From assembly GCF_003386235.1 (NCBI RefSeq), contig NZ_QRDZ01000005.1:310001-374000 (forward strand): 64,000 bases of DNA, written 5' to 3'. A program made the position numbers and the translations under genes. Each line of letters starts with the position of its first letter. Within the stretch, counting starts at the first letter, position 1. Origin of the DNA: Cohnella phaseoli. GTDB lineage: Bacteria > Bacillota > Bacilli > Paenibacillales > Paenibacillaceae. This document shows positions 53,009-61,744 of this stretch, in pieces. A model generated the notes under the pieces. That model was not told the DNA's origin. It worked only from the letters and a program-made list of their open reading frames with translations, and did no database searches.

Positions 53009-54652
53009 ATGAAGAAAGTCTCCAAATTTGCGCTTCTGCTTTCTATCGCATTAACGACCGGCGCAATCGCCACGGCTTGCTCCAAAGACAGTTCGAACGG
53101 CGGCGCAAGCAGCAGCGCCGCGCCATCCAGCCAAGCATCCAGCTCGTCCTCAAGCGAATCGTCCGCCGGACCGATAACGCTGAAGCTATGGCATCCGCTT
53201 AATCCTAACGCCCAAGCGGTCGTGCAGAGCCTGAGCGACGTAGAGATGGTTCAGGAGTGGGAGAAAAAAACGAACGTTAAATTCAAATTCGAGCATCCGA
53301 CCGGCACTGGCGCCGACGCTCAGCAGCAATTCGGCGTTATGGTCGCTTCGGGCGATCTGCCCGATCTGATCGTGTGGAACATGACCAATTTCCAAGGCGG
53401 TCCGGCCAAGCTGTACCAGGACGGCACTATCATTAAGCTGAACGAGCTGATCGACCAATACGCTCCGAACCTGAAGAGAATTCTGGACGAGAATCCGCAG
53501 GTGGCGAAGCAGATCAAAGCGGATAACGGGGATCTCTACGTTTTCCCTAACCTGAAATATGGCGAGTACGGGAAATACAAAACGTTCGCCGGCCAAATGA
53601 TCCGCAAAGATTGGCTCGACGAGCTCGGACTGCAATCGCCGGAAACGATCGACGAGTGGGAAAACGTACTGCGCACGATCAAAGAGAAGAAGGGGATATT
53701 CCCTTATACGGCTGAAAAAGATTTGCTGCTCGGCTCCCGCAATTCGTCCGATTTCATGGGAGCGTACGGCATCGGCAAGGAGTTTTACCTGGATAGCGGC
53801 AAGGTACAATACGGGCCGATGCAGCCTGCATTCAAAGATTACTTGGCGCGTATGCAGCAATGGTACAAAGACGGGCTGATCGATCCCGATTACGCCTCCA
53901 ACGACGGCAACGCCAAAACGGCGAAGATGGCTTCGGGCAAAGCGGCCGCATCCTTCGGATATATCGGAGGCAGCATGGGACAGTGGCTACCGGCCCTTCA
54001 GGAAACCGTTCCTAACGCGATGCTGGCGGCTGTGCAGTATCCTGTAATGAACAAAGGCGACGAGCCTAAGTTCACCGAAACGGGTTGGGAATACAGCAAT
54101 GTAGGCGCGCTTATTACCAGCTCGAATAAAAATCCGGCCGAGACGATCAAAGCGTTGGATTACCTGTTCAGCGACGAGGGCGCCGTACTCAAAAACTTCG
54201 GAGTCGAAGACAAAACCTATACGTCCGTAGACGGCCAGCCGAAATATACCGATCTGATTCTGAACAACCCGGACAAGCTGCCGATCGGCCAAGCGATGGC
54301 GAAATATTTTATCGCGAACTATCCGTTCCCTGGCTTGGACGACGACCGTTACAACGACCAATACTATGCGCTTGACGCTCAGAAAGATGCGGTTAAGGTG
54401 TACGCTCAGTATTCGAACAACGCGGCTTCCGTTCTGATTCCGCCGATTTCGTTGACGCCGGAGGAAGCTTCCGAATTTGCCAAAATCATGACCGACGTGA
54501 ACACGTACCGCGATGAAGTCGTAACCAAAATCATTATGGGTTCCGCGCAGGTCGACAGCTTTGACAAAGCTCTCGAGCAATTCAAGAAGATGGGCATCGA
54601 TCGCGCACTCGAGCTGCAACAAGTTGCGTACGACCGCTTCCAGCAGCGTTAA
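53009..54652 (+). CDS. Sugar ABC transporter substrate-binding lipoprotein
   Basis: 547 residues. Lipoprotein signal with lipobox ATAC (Cys near residue 24), then a long Ser/Ala tether. The mature protein is of the LplA-like extracellular solute-binding type: PITLKLWHPLNPNAQA, EWEKKTNVKFKFEHPTG, VMVASGDLPDLIVWN, WLDELGLQSPETIDEWENVL, WYKDGLIDPDYASNDGN. AAGGGGAG precedes the ATG. The permease genes are 6 kb downstream at 60.8-62.6 kb, beyond the lyase gene, under a similar promoter module. It probably binds the unsaturated oligosaccharides released by the PL8 lyase. Confidence 0.94.
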   Translation: MKKVSKFALLLSIALTTGAIATACSKDSSNGGASSSAAPSSQASSSSSSESSAGPITLKLWHPLNPNAQAVVQSLSDVEMVQEWEKKTNVKFKFEHPTGTGADAQQQFGVMVASGDLPDLIVWNMTNFQGGPAKLYQDGTIIKLNELIDQYAPNLKRILDENPQVAKQIKADNGDLYVFPNLKYGEYGKYKTFAGQMIRKDWLDELGLQSPETIDEWENVLRTIKEKKGIFPYTAEKDLLLGSRNSSDFMGAYGIGKEFYLDSGKVQYGPMQPAFKDYLARMQQWYKDGLIDPDYASNDGNAKTAKMASGKAAASFGYIGGSMGQWLPALQETVPNAMLAAVQYPVMNKGDEPKFTETGWEYSNVGALITSSNKNPAETIKALDYLFSDEGAVLKNFGVEDKTYTSVDGQPKYTDLILNNPDKLPIGQAMAKYFIANYPFPGLDDDRYNDQYYALDAQKDAVKVYAQYSNNAASVLIPPISLTPEEASEFAKIMTDVNTYRDEVVTKIIMGSAQVDSFDKALEQFKKMGIDRALELQQVAYDRFQQR

Positions 54653-54660
54653 TCCCGGCG

Positions 54661-54878
54661 GGGATGTCTCATAAGTCAACCAAGTTGCTGTAAAAGATAA
54701 TCGATGATAAAGGTGCAAGGGGTATGTGCCTCCCTCCGATGCTATACGCTTTCTGAAGTCTGAATGGGTAAACCCGTGATAAGGTGATTTCAGAAGCGTA
54801 TGAGGCAGTCTCCGGGAGGCACATCCCCCTTTCTTTATATCTCGATCATCTCAAGCAACTCTGCTTATAGGACAACCC
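54661..54878. mobile_element. Palindromic MITE-like element, copy 2
   Basis: Same architecture as 27131-27347: left end GGGATGTCTCATAAGTCAAC, right end GCTTATAGGACAACCC. The stem segment is GGGTATGTGCCTCCC / GGGAGGCACATCCCC, where copy 1 has different but still paired bases; the inner CTTTC/GAAG pair replaces CTCC/GGAG of copy 1. The tip GGGTAAACCC is conserved. It lies 8 nt after the binding-protein stop and occupies most of the gap before the lyase gene, so it may terminate or attenuate that transcript. Confidence 0.85.
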
Positions 54879-54924
54879 TTTTCATTATCCGAAATCAACT
54901 TCATTTCTTCCGAGGTGATCAATT

Positions 54925-54939
54925 TTGAAAACGCATTCA
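54925..54939 (+). promoter_or_regulatory. Candidate CcpA cre site at the lyase start codon
   Basis: TTGAAAACGCATTCA matches the consensus WTGNAANCGNWNNCW at every fixed position and begins with the TTG start codon itself. CcpA bound here could block elongation. Position inside the coding start means chance and coding constraint cannot be excluded. Confidence 0.45.
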
Positions 54940-57900
54940 AAATTATGGAATAAGATGTTAGCGCTTACCATGGTTGTTCAATTGATGGGCATGGCCGCTC
55001 CGGCAGGACAGTCACACGTACGGGCAGCGGCAGTAAATGTAGCGGATAACGGCGGCTTTGAAACCATGAGTGCGGGACAAACGGGTTGGGTGAACGGAAT
55101 AGGAGCGAGCGGATGGGGAGTGTGGAACGCTTCGCCAGGCGGACTTGTATCGGTGACGGACGCCGTATACTATTCCGGCAACCGTTCGCTGGAGATCAAG
55201 CATCCGGCATCGGCGAGAACCGGCGTGAGCGAAGATGTGACGGTAGACAAAGTGCAGGCTGGAGGAAAAGCGTATAAGCTGGGAGCCTGGATCAAGACGG
55301 AAAATGTAACGGCTAATCTCGGCGCGTTTATCCGCACGCAGTATTACGAGAAGCTGACATCCAAGGACGGCTCGAATGTAAAGCTAGGGGACGGCCCCAG
55401 TCTGGAAAAGCTGACGGGAACAAATGACTGGACCTATCGAGAGATCGTTCTGAACGCTCCGCCGTCGACCCGATATATCCGCTTGGAGCCGTTCTTCGAG
55501 ACGGGAACCGGGACGGTCTGGTTCGACGATGTTACGCTTCAGGAGTGGGAGGGCATCACCGGTCTGAGCTTGGAGCCGGCGACGTTCAAGCTGCGCAAGG
55601 ACGAGAGCTACACGCTGACCCCCCGCGTGCTGCCTGAAGACAGCACGGGCTACGAGCTGACGTGGAGCTCTTTAAATCCAGGCGTAGCCTCCGTGGACCA
55701 GCAGGGCACGGTTACGGCGCATGAGACGGGAACGGCCGTTATCCGCGTCGCAACTACGGACGGCCTGCTCGCGGCGCAAAGCACGGTGTCGATCGAATCG
55801 CCCGAGCTATTGGACGGATACGCCGCTTTGCGCGCGAAATGGCGCGATCTGCTGCTGGGCGGGCAGCAGGTGCTCGTTGAAGATCCCGACATCCAATTGG
55901 CCATCGAACTGCTCAATGCCAAAGTCGCCAATGCCGAGCAGACGGGCAGTTGGGACCTGCTAAGCAAGGAGGCCGATCCGACTTCCTTGTTCACGGGCGT
56001 TATTACAAAGACGAATACGAAGTCCGCCAATATCTCAAGCGCTTACGGCCGAATTGTCGACATGGCTTCGGCTTACAAGAACCCTCATTCGGCGTTCTAC
56101 GGCAATGCCGAGCTGCTGAACGATGCGTTCAAAGCGCTGGATTGGATGCATAAGTACCAATATAATCCGGGCAAGTCGGTCAGCGACAACTGGTGGGATT
56201 GGGAGATTGGCGCTCCGCAGGCGCTCGCCAACATTTTGGTGCTGTTATATGACGAACTGCCCGAGGATAAATTCAAGCAATACTTGCAGTCGATCGATCG
56301 TTTTGTGCCCGACCCTCGCAAGAGGCTGAACGGCGTTACCGAGACCGGCGCCAACTTGCTGGACAAGGCGTTGGTCGTCACGCTGTCCGGGGTGCTGGGG
56401 GAAAATGCCGGCAAAATCGACTTGGCCAGAAGCTCCATCACGGGCGAGTTCCAATATGCCGTATCGGGAGACGGCATCTATCGCGACGGTTCCTTGATCC
56501 AGCATAGCGATCTCGCCTATACCGGCGGCTACGGCTCCGTTCTATTGGGTCGTATATCCGATCTGTTTTACTTGTACAGCCGATCGCCGTGGGAGATCAC
56601 GGACCCGAATGCGGACAATGCGTATCGGTGGGCGGAGGAGGTATTCGAGCCTTTGATCTATAAAGGCGCGATTATGGATTCGGTCAAAGGACGGAGCATT
56701 TCGCGTTCGCGCGATTCCGACCATCTGTCCGGCCGGGGCATCATTCGCACGATCGGAAGGCTGACGCAGGGCGCGCCCGACGCTTACGCCGCCAGCATGA
56801 AGAGCAAGATCAAAGAATGGATACTCGCGGACACCAGCTTCGAGTCCTATTACAAAGGGTTGTCGCTGTACGATATTAACGTGCTCAAGAGCATCGTGAA
56901 CGATCCTGCGGTAACGGCAAGAGGACCTCTGGTGAAGCATCATCAATTTTCCGCCATGGATCGAATCGTGCATCTGCGAGACGGCTACGGCTTCGGCATC
57001 AGCCTGTTCTCCGACCGCGTCTCGGCTTTTGAATTCGGCAACGGCGAAAATGCGAAGGGGTGGTACACGGGTATTGGAATGACGAGCCTGTATACCGACG
57101 ATCTGAAACAATACAGCAATGAGTATTGGCCGACGGTGAACAGCTTCCGCTTGCCGGGTACGACGACGGACGGCTACGCCAAGTCTCCAACCGCTTGGAC
57201 GTCCTACTACAACGGCCGGGATTGGGTAGGAGGTTCTTCTTTGGACGGTCTGTACGGCTCTGCAGGCATGGATATGGCTCTGAGCAAAAGCACCGGCAGC
57301 AATCTGACCGCGAAGAAATCGTGGTTCATGTTCGACGACGAGATCGTAGCGCTAGGTTCGGGAATTACAAGCCCGGACTCGCGGAACGTGGAGACGATTG
57401 TGGAAAATCGCCAAATCAACGAGGCCGGCAGCAATGCGCTGATCGTCAACGGCGAGGCGCAGCCGAATCAGCTTGGCTGGCAGACGACGCTGAACGATGT
57501 TCGTTGGGCAAATCTGGAAGGCAACGTGCCCGGTGAGCGGATCGGCTACTATTTCCCGTACAGTCCGTCGATTTCCGCTTTGCGGGAAGCAAGAACGGGC
57601 ACATGGCAGGCGATCAACTCGGGCGAAAGCGCCGATCCGGTAACAAGAAACTACTTGAGTCTGGCTTTCGGGCACGGTACGGCGCCGCAAAACGGCTCCT
57701 ATGCTTACGTGCTGCTGCCCAATCAAGACGCGGCGACGACGGAGAGCTACAGTATGAATCCCGACATCGAGATCGTCAGTCAGACCAACCAGGCGCATGT
57801 CGTCAAGGAGAAGAAGCTTGGCATTACCTCCTACAACTTCTGGGAAGGAGCGACGGCTGGGGGAGTGAGAACGGATCGTCCGGCTTCCATCCAAATGCGC

Positions 57901-60498
57901 GAGCAGGGGACGGAACTGACCGTGGCGGTATCCGATCCGACCTGGAAGGCCGGCAAAATCATTGTCGATCTGGACAAAGTCGCCGGGGAGACGATGAAGG
58001 CAGATGCGAGCGTTCGGGTGCTGCAGACGATGCCTTATCTGCGTTTGGAGGTTAACACACAGGGCGCAATGGGACAAACCCGTACGATTAAATTGCGCTT
58101 CGACCCGAATCGCAAGGCCGAGTTCGAGCAGCCGATCGTCATTCCGGTAATTGAGGACGCCTATGTGAATGCCGGTTCGAACGCTGCAGTGAATTACGGA
58201 TCGGTTCAAAGTCTGCAGTTTAAAAATGGAAGCGGCAACTACTTACGCGAAATATTGCTGAAATTCAATCTGAGCGAATGGGAAGCGGACGAGGAGATTG
58301 CTTCAGCTAAGCTGTTCGTATACGGCAACGTTAACGATAGCCGCAAGGGAACGTCGGAAATCGGCGTTTTCCGGGTAGGGAACGGCTGGACGGAGAATGC
58401 AGTTACGTGGAATACGAAACCGGCAGAGGGAGCGAGGCTCGATAAGGTCTTGTTCTCGGATCAGCTTCAGTGGAGATCGTTCGATGTGACGGAACTGATC
58501 GAATCTTCATCAGAGCCGGATCGTGTCGTCAGCGTATTGGTGAAACAGGTGACGACGGATTTGTCCGGAATTATTAGAAGCAAAGAGAGCGAGAACGGCA
58601 TCTACAAGTCCTACTTGGAAATTGCCTTAAAGCCGCAGGCGCCGACGCTGGAGAGCCTTGACGTCGCGGCTCCCGAGTCGCTGCTGGCGGGAGCTTCGGG
58701 GACGATTCGCACCGAGACGCTGTACAGCGATCAGACCCGTCTGCTTGTAACGGAAGGCGTTCAATATACGAGCAGCGACGAAGCGGTCGCCACCGTCGAT
58801 GCGGACGGCACGATTCGCGCTCATCGCAAAGGCGAGACGGCGATTACGGTTTCTTATCAAGGCAAGGAGAAGACGTTTACGCTGGAGGTTGTCGTGCCCG
58901 AGGCGGAGTTGATCGGCATAATTCTGAACGGCCCGACTGAGCTCGTAGAAGGAGAGACCGGCCAAGCGGTGGCGAAGGCTCTGTTCGACGATAACTCCGA
59001 GGTCGTGTTGACGGAAGGCATCCAATACGCGAGCGGCGACGAAACAATCGCATCGATAGAAGCGGACGGAGCAATCCAAGCCTTGGCTAAGGGAACGGCG
59101 CTCATTTCGGCGACGTACGCGGGCAAGACGGCTTCGTATACGCTAACGGTCAAGAAGAAAGAACAAGAGCCGGGGAACGGAAATGGCAATGGCAATGGAA
59201 ACGGCAACAGCAATGGTAATGGCAATGGCAGCGGAAATGGTAATGGAAACGGCAATGGAAACGGCAATGGAAACGGAAACGGCAACAGCAATGGCAATGG
59301 AAACGGAAACGGCAACAGCAATGGTAATGGCAATGGCAGCGGAAATGGTAATGGAAACGGCAACAACCCGTCGCCTGCACGAGTAGAAATTACCGGCAAT
59401 CAGTTGCAAAGCCAAAATGCGGTTAACGGACAAGTGAAACTAAGCTTCGACAAGCCGATCGCTGAGCTCGTCTTGCCTGGCGATGCCGGCGAGCTGCTCG
59501 CAGACAACGATCTGGCGATAGCTGCGAACGGTATCGGCATCGTTGTTCGGGCGGAACTGCTCAAATCGTGGCAGAAACTGGCTGGAGACGGTTCTGCGCA
59601 GGGAGGCAGCATTGTATTGCGCTCGGGAGCGCTGCCGGACAGCGAACTGAATGCGCTGCTCGCGGCAGAACGAAAGCGTACAGGTGCCTCTATTCAGACG
59701 ACGGGAGGGACGCTCGGCTTCTCGGTGAATGTGATGCGAGCAGGCGGCGGAACGGTCGCAGTGAACGAATTTGACGAGCCGATCTCTCTCGTGATGCCTG
59801 CGAACGTTGACGGAAGCTTGATCGGAATTTACCGGATCGAAGACGACGGCAAGCTTCGCTATGTCGGCGCCGTACACAGCGAAGGCAAGTTTGCGGTCGC
59901 TGTGCGCGAGCCGGGCCGGTACGCGGTTCTCGCTTACGAGAAAAAGTTCGCGGATTTGCCGGACGCGCATTGGGCTGCCGAGCAAGTCAAACAGCTCGCA
60001 GCCAGACAATTGATTACCGGCGTATCGCTCGATTCGTTCCAGCCGAACAGATCGATTACGCGGTCCGAATTTACGGCGCTGCTCGTTCGTCTGCTTGGTC
60101 TTCAGGAAGCGGGAGCGATCGGCTTCTCGGATGTGAGTCCGAACGCATGGTACGCGCATGACGTTGCGTTGGCGATTCAGGCCGGAATCGTCCAGGGGGC
60201 CGGCTCGAAGTTTGCGCCGAACGCTGCGATTACCCGTCAGGAGATGGCGGCGATGGTCGTTCGCGCTTACGAGTACAAAGCAGGCAAATCCTCGTTGGAC
60301 GATGCGTCTTCGGCACAGTTTGCCGACATCGGCTCGGCTCCGGCTTGGGCGCAGGAAGCAATCCTCAAAGCTAATCGGCTCGGGCTCGGAGAGGGACGGA
60401 CGCCGACGCAATTCCGCCCGCTCGACAACGGCACGCGCGCGGAAGGCGCCATGCTCATCTACAGATTAATGCAGTCGCTGGACAATTCCAACGACTGA
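54925..60498 (+). CDS. SLH-anchored polysaccharide lyase family 8 enzyme
   Basis: 1857 residues from TTG 54925 (GAGGTGAT upstream). Order: signal peptide 1-~34; CBM4/9-like domain ~36-207; Ig-like BIG2 ~210-291; PL8 lyase ~295-1070; DNRLRE/CBM96-like domain ~1072-1238; two BIG2 domains ~1241-1410; Gly/Asn linker ~1417-1482; a β domain (~1486-1672); three SLH domains ~1675-1853. PL8 landmarks: NWWDWEIG aromatic patch (W423, W424), N477 in TGAN, H527 and Y536 in IQHSDLAYTGGYG, R590 and R594 in GRSISR. Spacing N-50-H-9-Y-54-R equals that recalled for S. pneumoniae hyaluronate lyase and Arthrobacter chondroitin AC lyase; xanthan lyase differs. It would cleave an acidic polysaccharide at the cell surface by β-elimination. 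Confidence 0.92.
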   Translation: MKTHSKLWNKMLALTMVVQLMGMAAPAGQSHVRAAAVNVADNGGFETMSAGQTGWVNGIGASGWGVWNASPGGLVSVTDAVYYSGNRSLEIKHPASARTGVSEDVTVDKVQAGGKAYKLGAWIKTENVTANLGAFIRTQYYEKLTSKDGSNVKLGDGPSLEKLTGTNDWTYREIVLNAPPSTRYIRLEPFFETGTGTVWFDDVTLQEWEGITGLSLEPATFKLRKDESYTLTPRVLPEDSTGYELTWSSLNPGVASVDQQGTVTAHETGTAVIRVATTDGLLAAQSTVSIESPELLDGYAALRAKWRDLLLGGQQVLVEDPDIQLAIELLNAKVANAEQTGSWDLLSKEADPTSLFTGVITKTNTKSANISSAYGRIVDMASAYKNPHSAFYGNAELLNDAFKALDWMHKYQYNPGKSVSDNWWDWEIGAPQALANILVLLYDELPEDKFKQYLQSIDRFVPDPRKRLNGVTETGANLLDKALVVTLSGVLGENAGKIDLARSSITGEFQYAVSGDGIYRDGSLIQHSDLAYTGGYGSVLLGRISDLFYLYSRSPWEITDPNADNAYRWAEEVFEPLIYKGAIMDSVKGRSISRSRDSDHLSGRGIIRTIGRLTQGAPDAYAASMKSKIKEWILADTSFESYYKGLSLYDINVLKSIVNDPAVTARGPLVKHHQFSAMDRIVHLRDGYGFGISLFSDRVSAFEFGNGENAKGWYTGIGMTSLYTDDLKQYSNEYWPTVNSFRLPGTTTDGYAKSPTAWTSYYNGRDWVGGSSLDGLYGSAGMDMALSKSTGSNLTAKKSWFMFDDEIVALGSGITSPDSRNVETIVENRQINEAGSNALIVNGEAQPNQLGWQTTLNDVRWANLEGNVPGERIGYYFPYSPSISALREARTGTWQAINSGESADPVTRNYLSLAFGHGTAPQNGSYAYVLLPNQDAATTESYSMNPDIEIVSQTNQAHVVKEKKLGITSYNFWEGATAGGVRTDRPASIQMREQGTELTVAVSDPTWKAGKIIVDLDKVAGETMKADASVRVLQTMPYLRLEVNTQGAMGQTRTIKLRFDPNRKAEFEQPIVIPVIEDAYVNAGSNAAVNYGSVQSLQFKNGSGNYLREILLKFNLSEWEADEEIASAKLFVYGNVNDSRKGTSEIGVFRVGNGWTENAVTWNTKPAEGARLDKVLFSDQLQWRSFDVTELIESSSEPDRVVSVLVKQVTTDLSGIIRSKESENGIYKSYLEIALKPQAPTLESLDVAAPESLLAGASGTIRTETLYSDQTRLLVTEGVQYTSSDEAVATVDADGTIRAHRKGETAITVSYQGKEKTFTLEVVVPEAELIGIILNGPTELVEGETGQAVAKALFDDNSEVVLTEGIQYASGDETIASIEADGAIQALAKGTALISATYAGKTASYTLTVKKKEQEPGNGNGNGNGNGNSNGNGNGSGNGNGNGNGNGNGNGNGNSNGNGNGNGNSNGNGNGSGNGNGNGNNPSPARVEITGNQLQSQNAVNGQVKLSFDKPIAELVLPGDAGELLADNDLAIAANGIGIVVRAELLKSWQKLAGDGSAQGGSIVLRSGALPDSELNALLAAERKRTGASIQTTGGTLGFSVNVMRAGGGTVAVNEFDEPISLVMPANVDGSLIGIYRIEDDGKLRYVGAVHSEGKFAVAVREPGRYAVLAYEKKFADLPDAHWAAEQVKQLAARQLITGVSLDSFQPNRSITRSEFTALLVRLLGLQEAGAIGFSDVSPNAWYAHDVALAIQAGIVQGAGSKFAPNAAITRQEMAAMVVRAYEYKAGKSSLDDASSAQFADIGSAPAWAQEAILKANRLGLGEGRTPTQFRPLDNGTRAEGAMLIYRLMQSLDNSND
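59197..59363 (+). repeat. Gly/Asn-rich repetitive linker with an exact 59-bp duplication
   Basis: 59197-59255 and 59305-59363 are identical (both begin GGAAACGGCAACAGCAATGG); the sequence between is made of the same 6-bp and 9-bp GGN-AAY units. It encodes the flexible GN/SN linker between the Ig-like domains and the SLH-proximal part of the lyase. Linker length can vary by slippage without frame loss. Confidence 0.9.
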
Positions 60499-60507
60499 CC
60501 AGAGGCA

Positions 60508-60546
60508 ATAGCGGCTTCCGGCTTCGGCCGGGGGTCGCTATTTTTC
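60508..60546 (+). terminator. Rho-independent terminator after the lyase gene
   Basis: AATAGCG-G-CTTCCGGC-TTCG-GCCGGGGG-T-CGCTATT with a UUCG tetraloop, followed by TTTC. It closes the lyase transcript before the next promoter module. Confidence 0.9.
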
Positions 60547-60605
60547 GCATAGTGCATTCTCTGCCGGACTCGGCACAATGCCCGCCCAGCAAGGCTTTTT
60601 CGGTC

Positions 60606-60703
60606 CATTCCAAAGAAAAATGAATCGCGTAAAAAATTGCAATCCGCGATTTATCGGGATTTGTCTAGATTTGAATACGTCCTAAAGAGTTCGCAATATA
60701 CAC
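60606..60703 (+). repeat. Conserved upstream module, copy 2 (before the permease operon)
   Basis: CATTCCAAAGA (60606) to AATATACAC (60703), similar to 52780-52867, with the identical 24-bp core at 60658-60681. It starts about 118 nt before the first permease ATG. The remainder of the 323-nt gap holds the terminator above and no gene. Confidence 0.75.
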
Positions 60704-60821
60704 GCGTTCCCCGTCCCGCTAGTATGGAGCACAGGATCAGGTCGATGGCCGGCATCGACCCTTCACCAAGCAAGCGAAAGGAAGTTAAATTTATGATTTC
60801 TCGGGAGGCGGGAGAGCGCCT

Positions 60822-61730
60822 ATGATGCAGAAGCTCAAAAAGGACCTGGTGCAAAACAAAGCCATTTATCTGATGGTGCTGCCGGTCGTGCTGTACTATT
60901 TCATTTTCAAGTATTTGCCCATGTACGGGTCGATCATCGCTTTTAAGGACTACAGCATTCCGAAAGGAATCCTGGGCAGTCCATGGATCGGCTTCAAAAA
61001 TTTCGCGGATTTCTTCGATAGCGTCTATTTCTGGCGGGTGCTGCGCAATACGCTGCTGCTTAGCGTCTACCAGCTAGTCTTCGGATTTCCGGCGCCGATT
61101 CTGCTGGCGATCCTGCTGAACGAAATTCGCAGGAAGCTGTTCAAGAGCGTCGTTCAGACGGTCACGTATTTGCCGCACTTCGTGTCGCTTGTCGTGATTT
61201 GCGGCTTGATTCTCGACTTTACGAACCGCGACGGCTTCATCAGCACCATTATCGAGTTTTTCGGAGGCGAGCGCACTACGCTGCTCGGCGACGCCGCCAA
61301 TTTCCGCAGCATCTATGTCGCATCCGGCATCTGGCAGGAGCTGGGATGGTCGTCGATCATCTTCCTGGCGGCGATCAGCGGAATCAACCCCGACTTGTAC
61401 GAAGCGGCCAGAGTGGACGGAGCGGGGCGTTTCCGGCAAATGTGGAGCATTACGCTGCCGAGCCTTATTCCGATTATTATGATTTTGCTCATATTGCGTA
61501 TCGGGGGCTTGATGGATATCGGCTTCGAGAAAGTCATCCTGCTCTATAACCCGAACACCTATGAGACTGCGGACATTATCTCCTCCTTCGTTTACCGGAA
61601 AGGGATCGCCGAGGGACAGAACTACAGCTTCACTTCCGCCGTCGGCTTGTTCCAGGCGATTATCAACTTTGTATTGCTCATCAGCGCCAACTGGTTTTCC
61701 CGCCGTATTTCCGGGAACCGGCTATGGTAA
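60822..61730 (+). CDS. LplB-type sugar ABC transporter permease
   Basis: 302 residues. First helix at ~14-34 (IYLMVLPVVLYYFIFKYLPMYG); conserved FKDYSIPKGILGSPWIGFKNF segment; EAA loop YEAARVDGAGRFRQMWSITLPS; end NWFSRRISGNRLW. GGGAGAG precedes the ATG. It closely resembles the fragment at the window start (GFEKVILLYNPNTYETADI versus GYEKVLLLYNSMTYEVADV). It partners the YtcP-type permease 14 nt downstream and probably the binding protein at 53 kb. Confidence 0.95.
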   Translation: MMQKLKKDLVQNKAIYLMVLPVVLYYFIFKYLPMYGSIIAFKDYSIPKGILGSPWIGFKNFADFFDSVYFWRVLRNTLLLSVYQLVFGFPAPILLAILLNEIRRKLFKSVVQTVTYLPHFVSLVVICGLILDFTNRDGFISTIIEFFGGERTTLLGDAANFRSIYVASGIWQELGWSSIIFLAAISGINPDLYEAARVDGAGRFRQMWSITLPSLIPIIMILLILRIGGLMDIGFEKVILLYNPNTYETADIISSFVYRKGIAEGQNYSFTSAVGLFQAIINFVLLISANWFSRRISGNRLW

Positions 61731-61744
61731 GGAGGGTTCGATAG

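Noticed and set aside
59143-59433. Minus-strand frames with Ile/Ala/Val or Cys/His repeats
   Set aside because: They are translations of the complement of the Gly/Asn repeat in the lyase gene.
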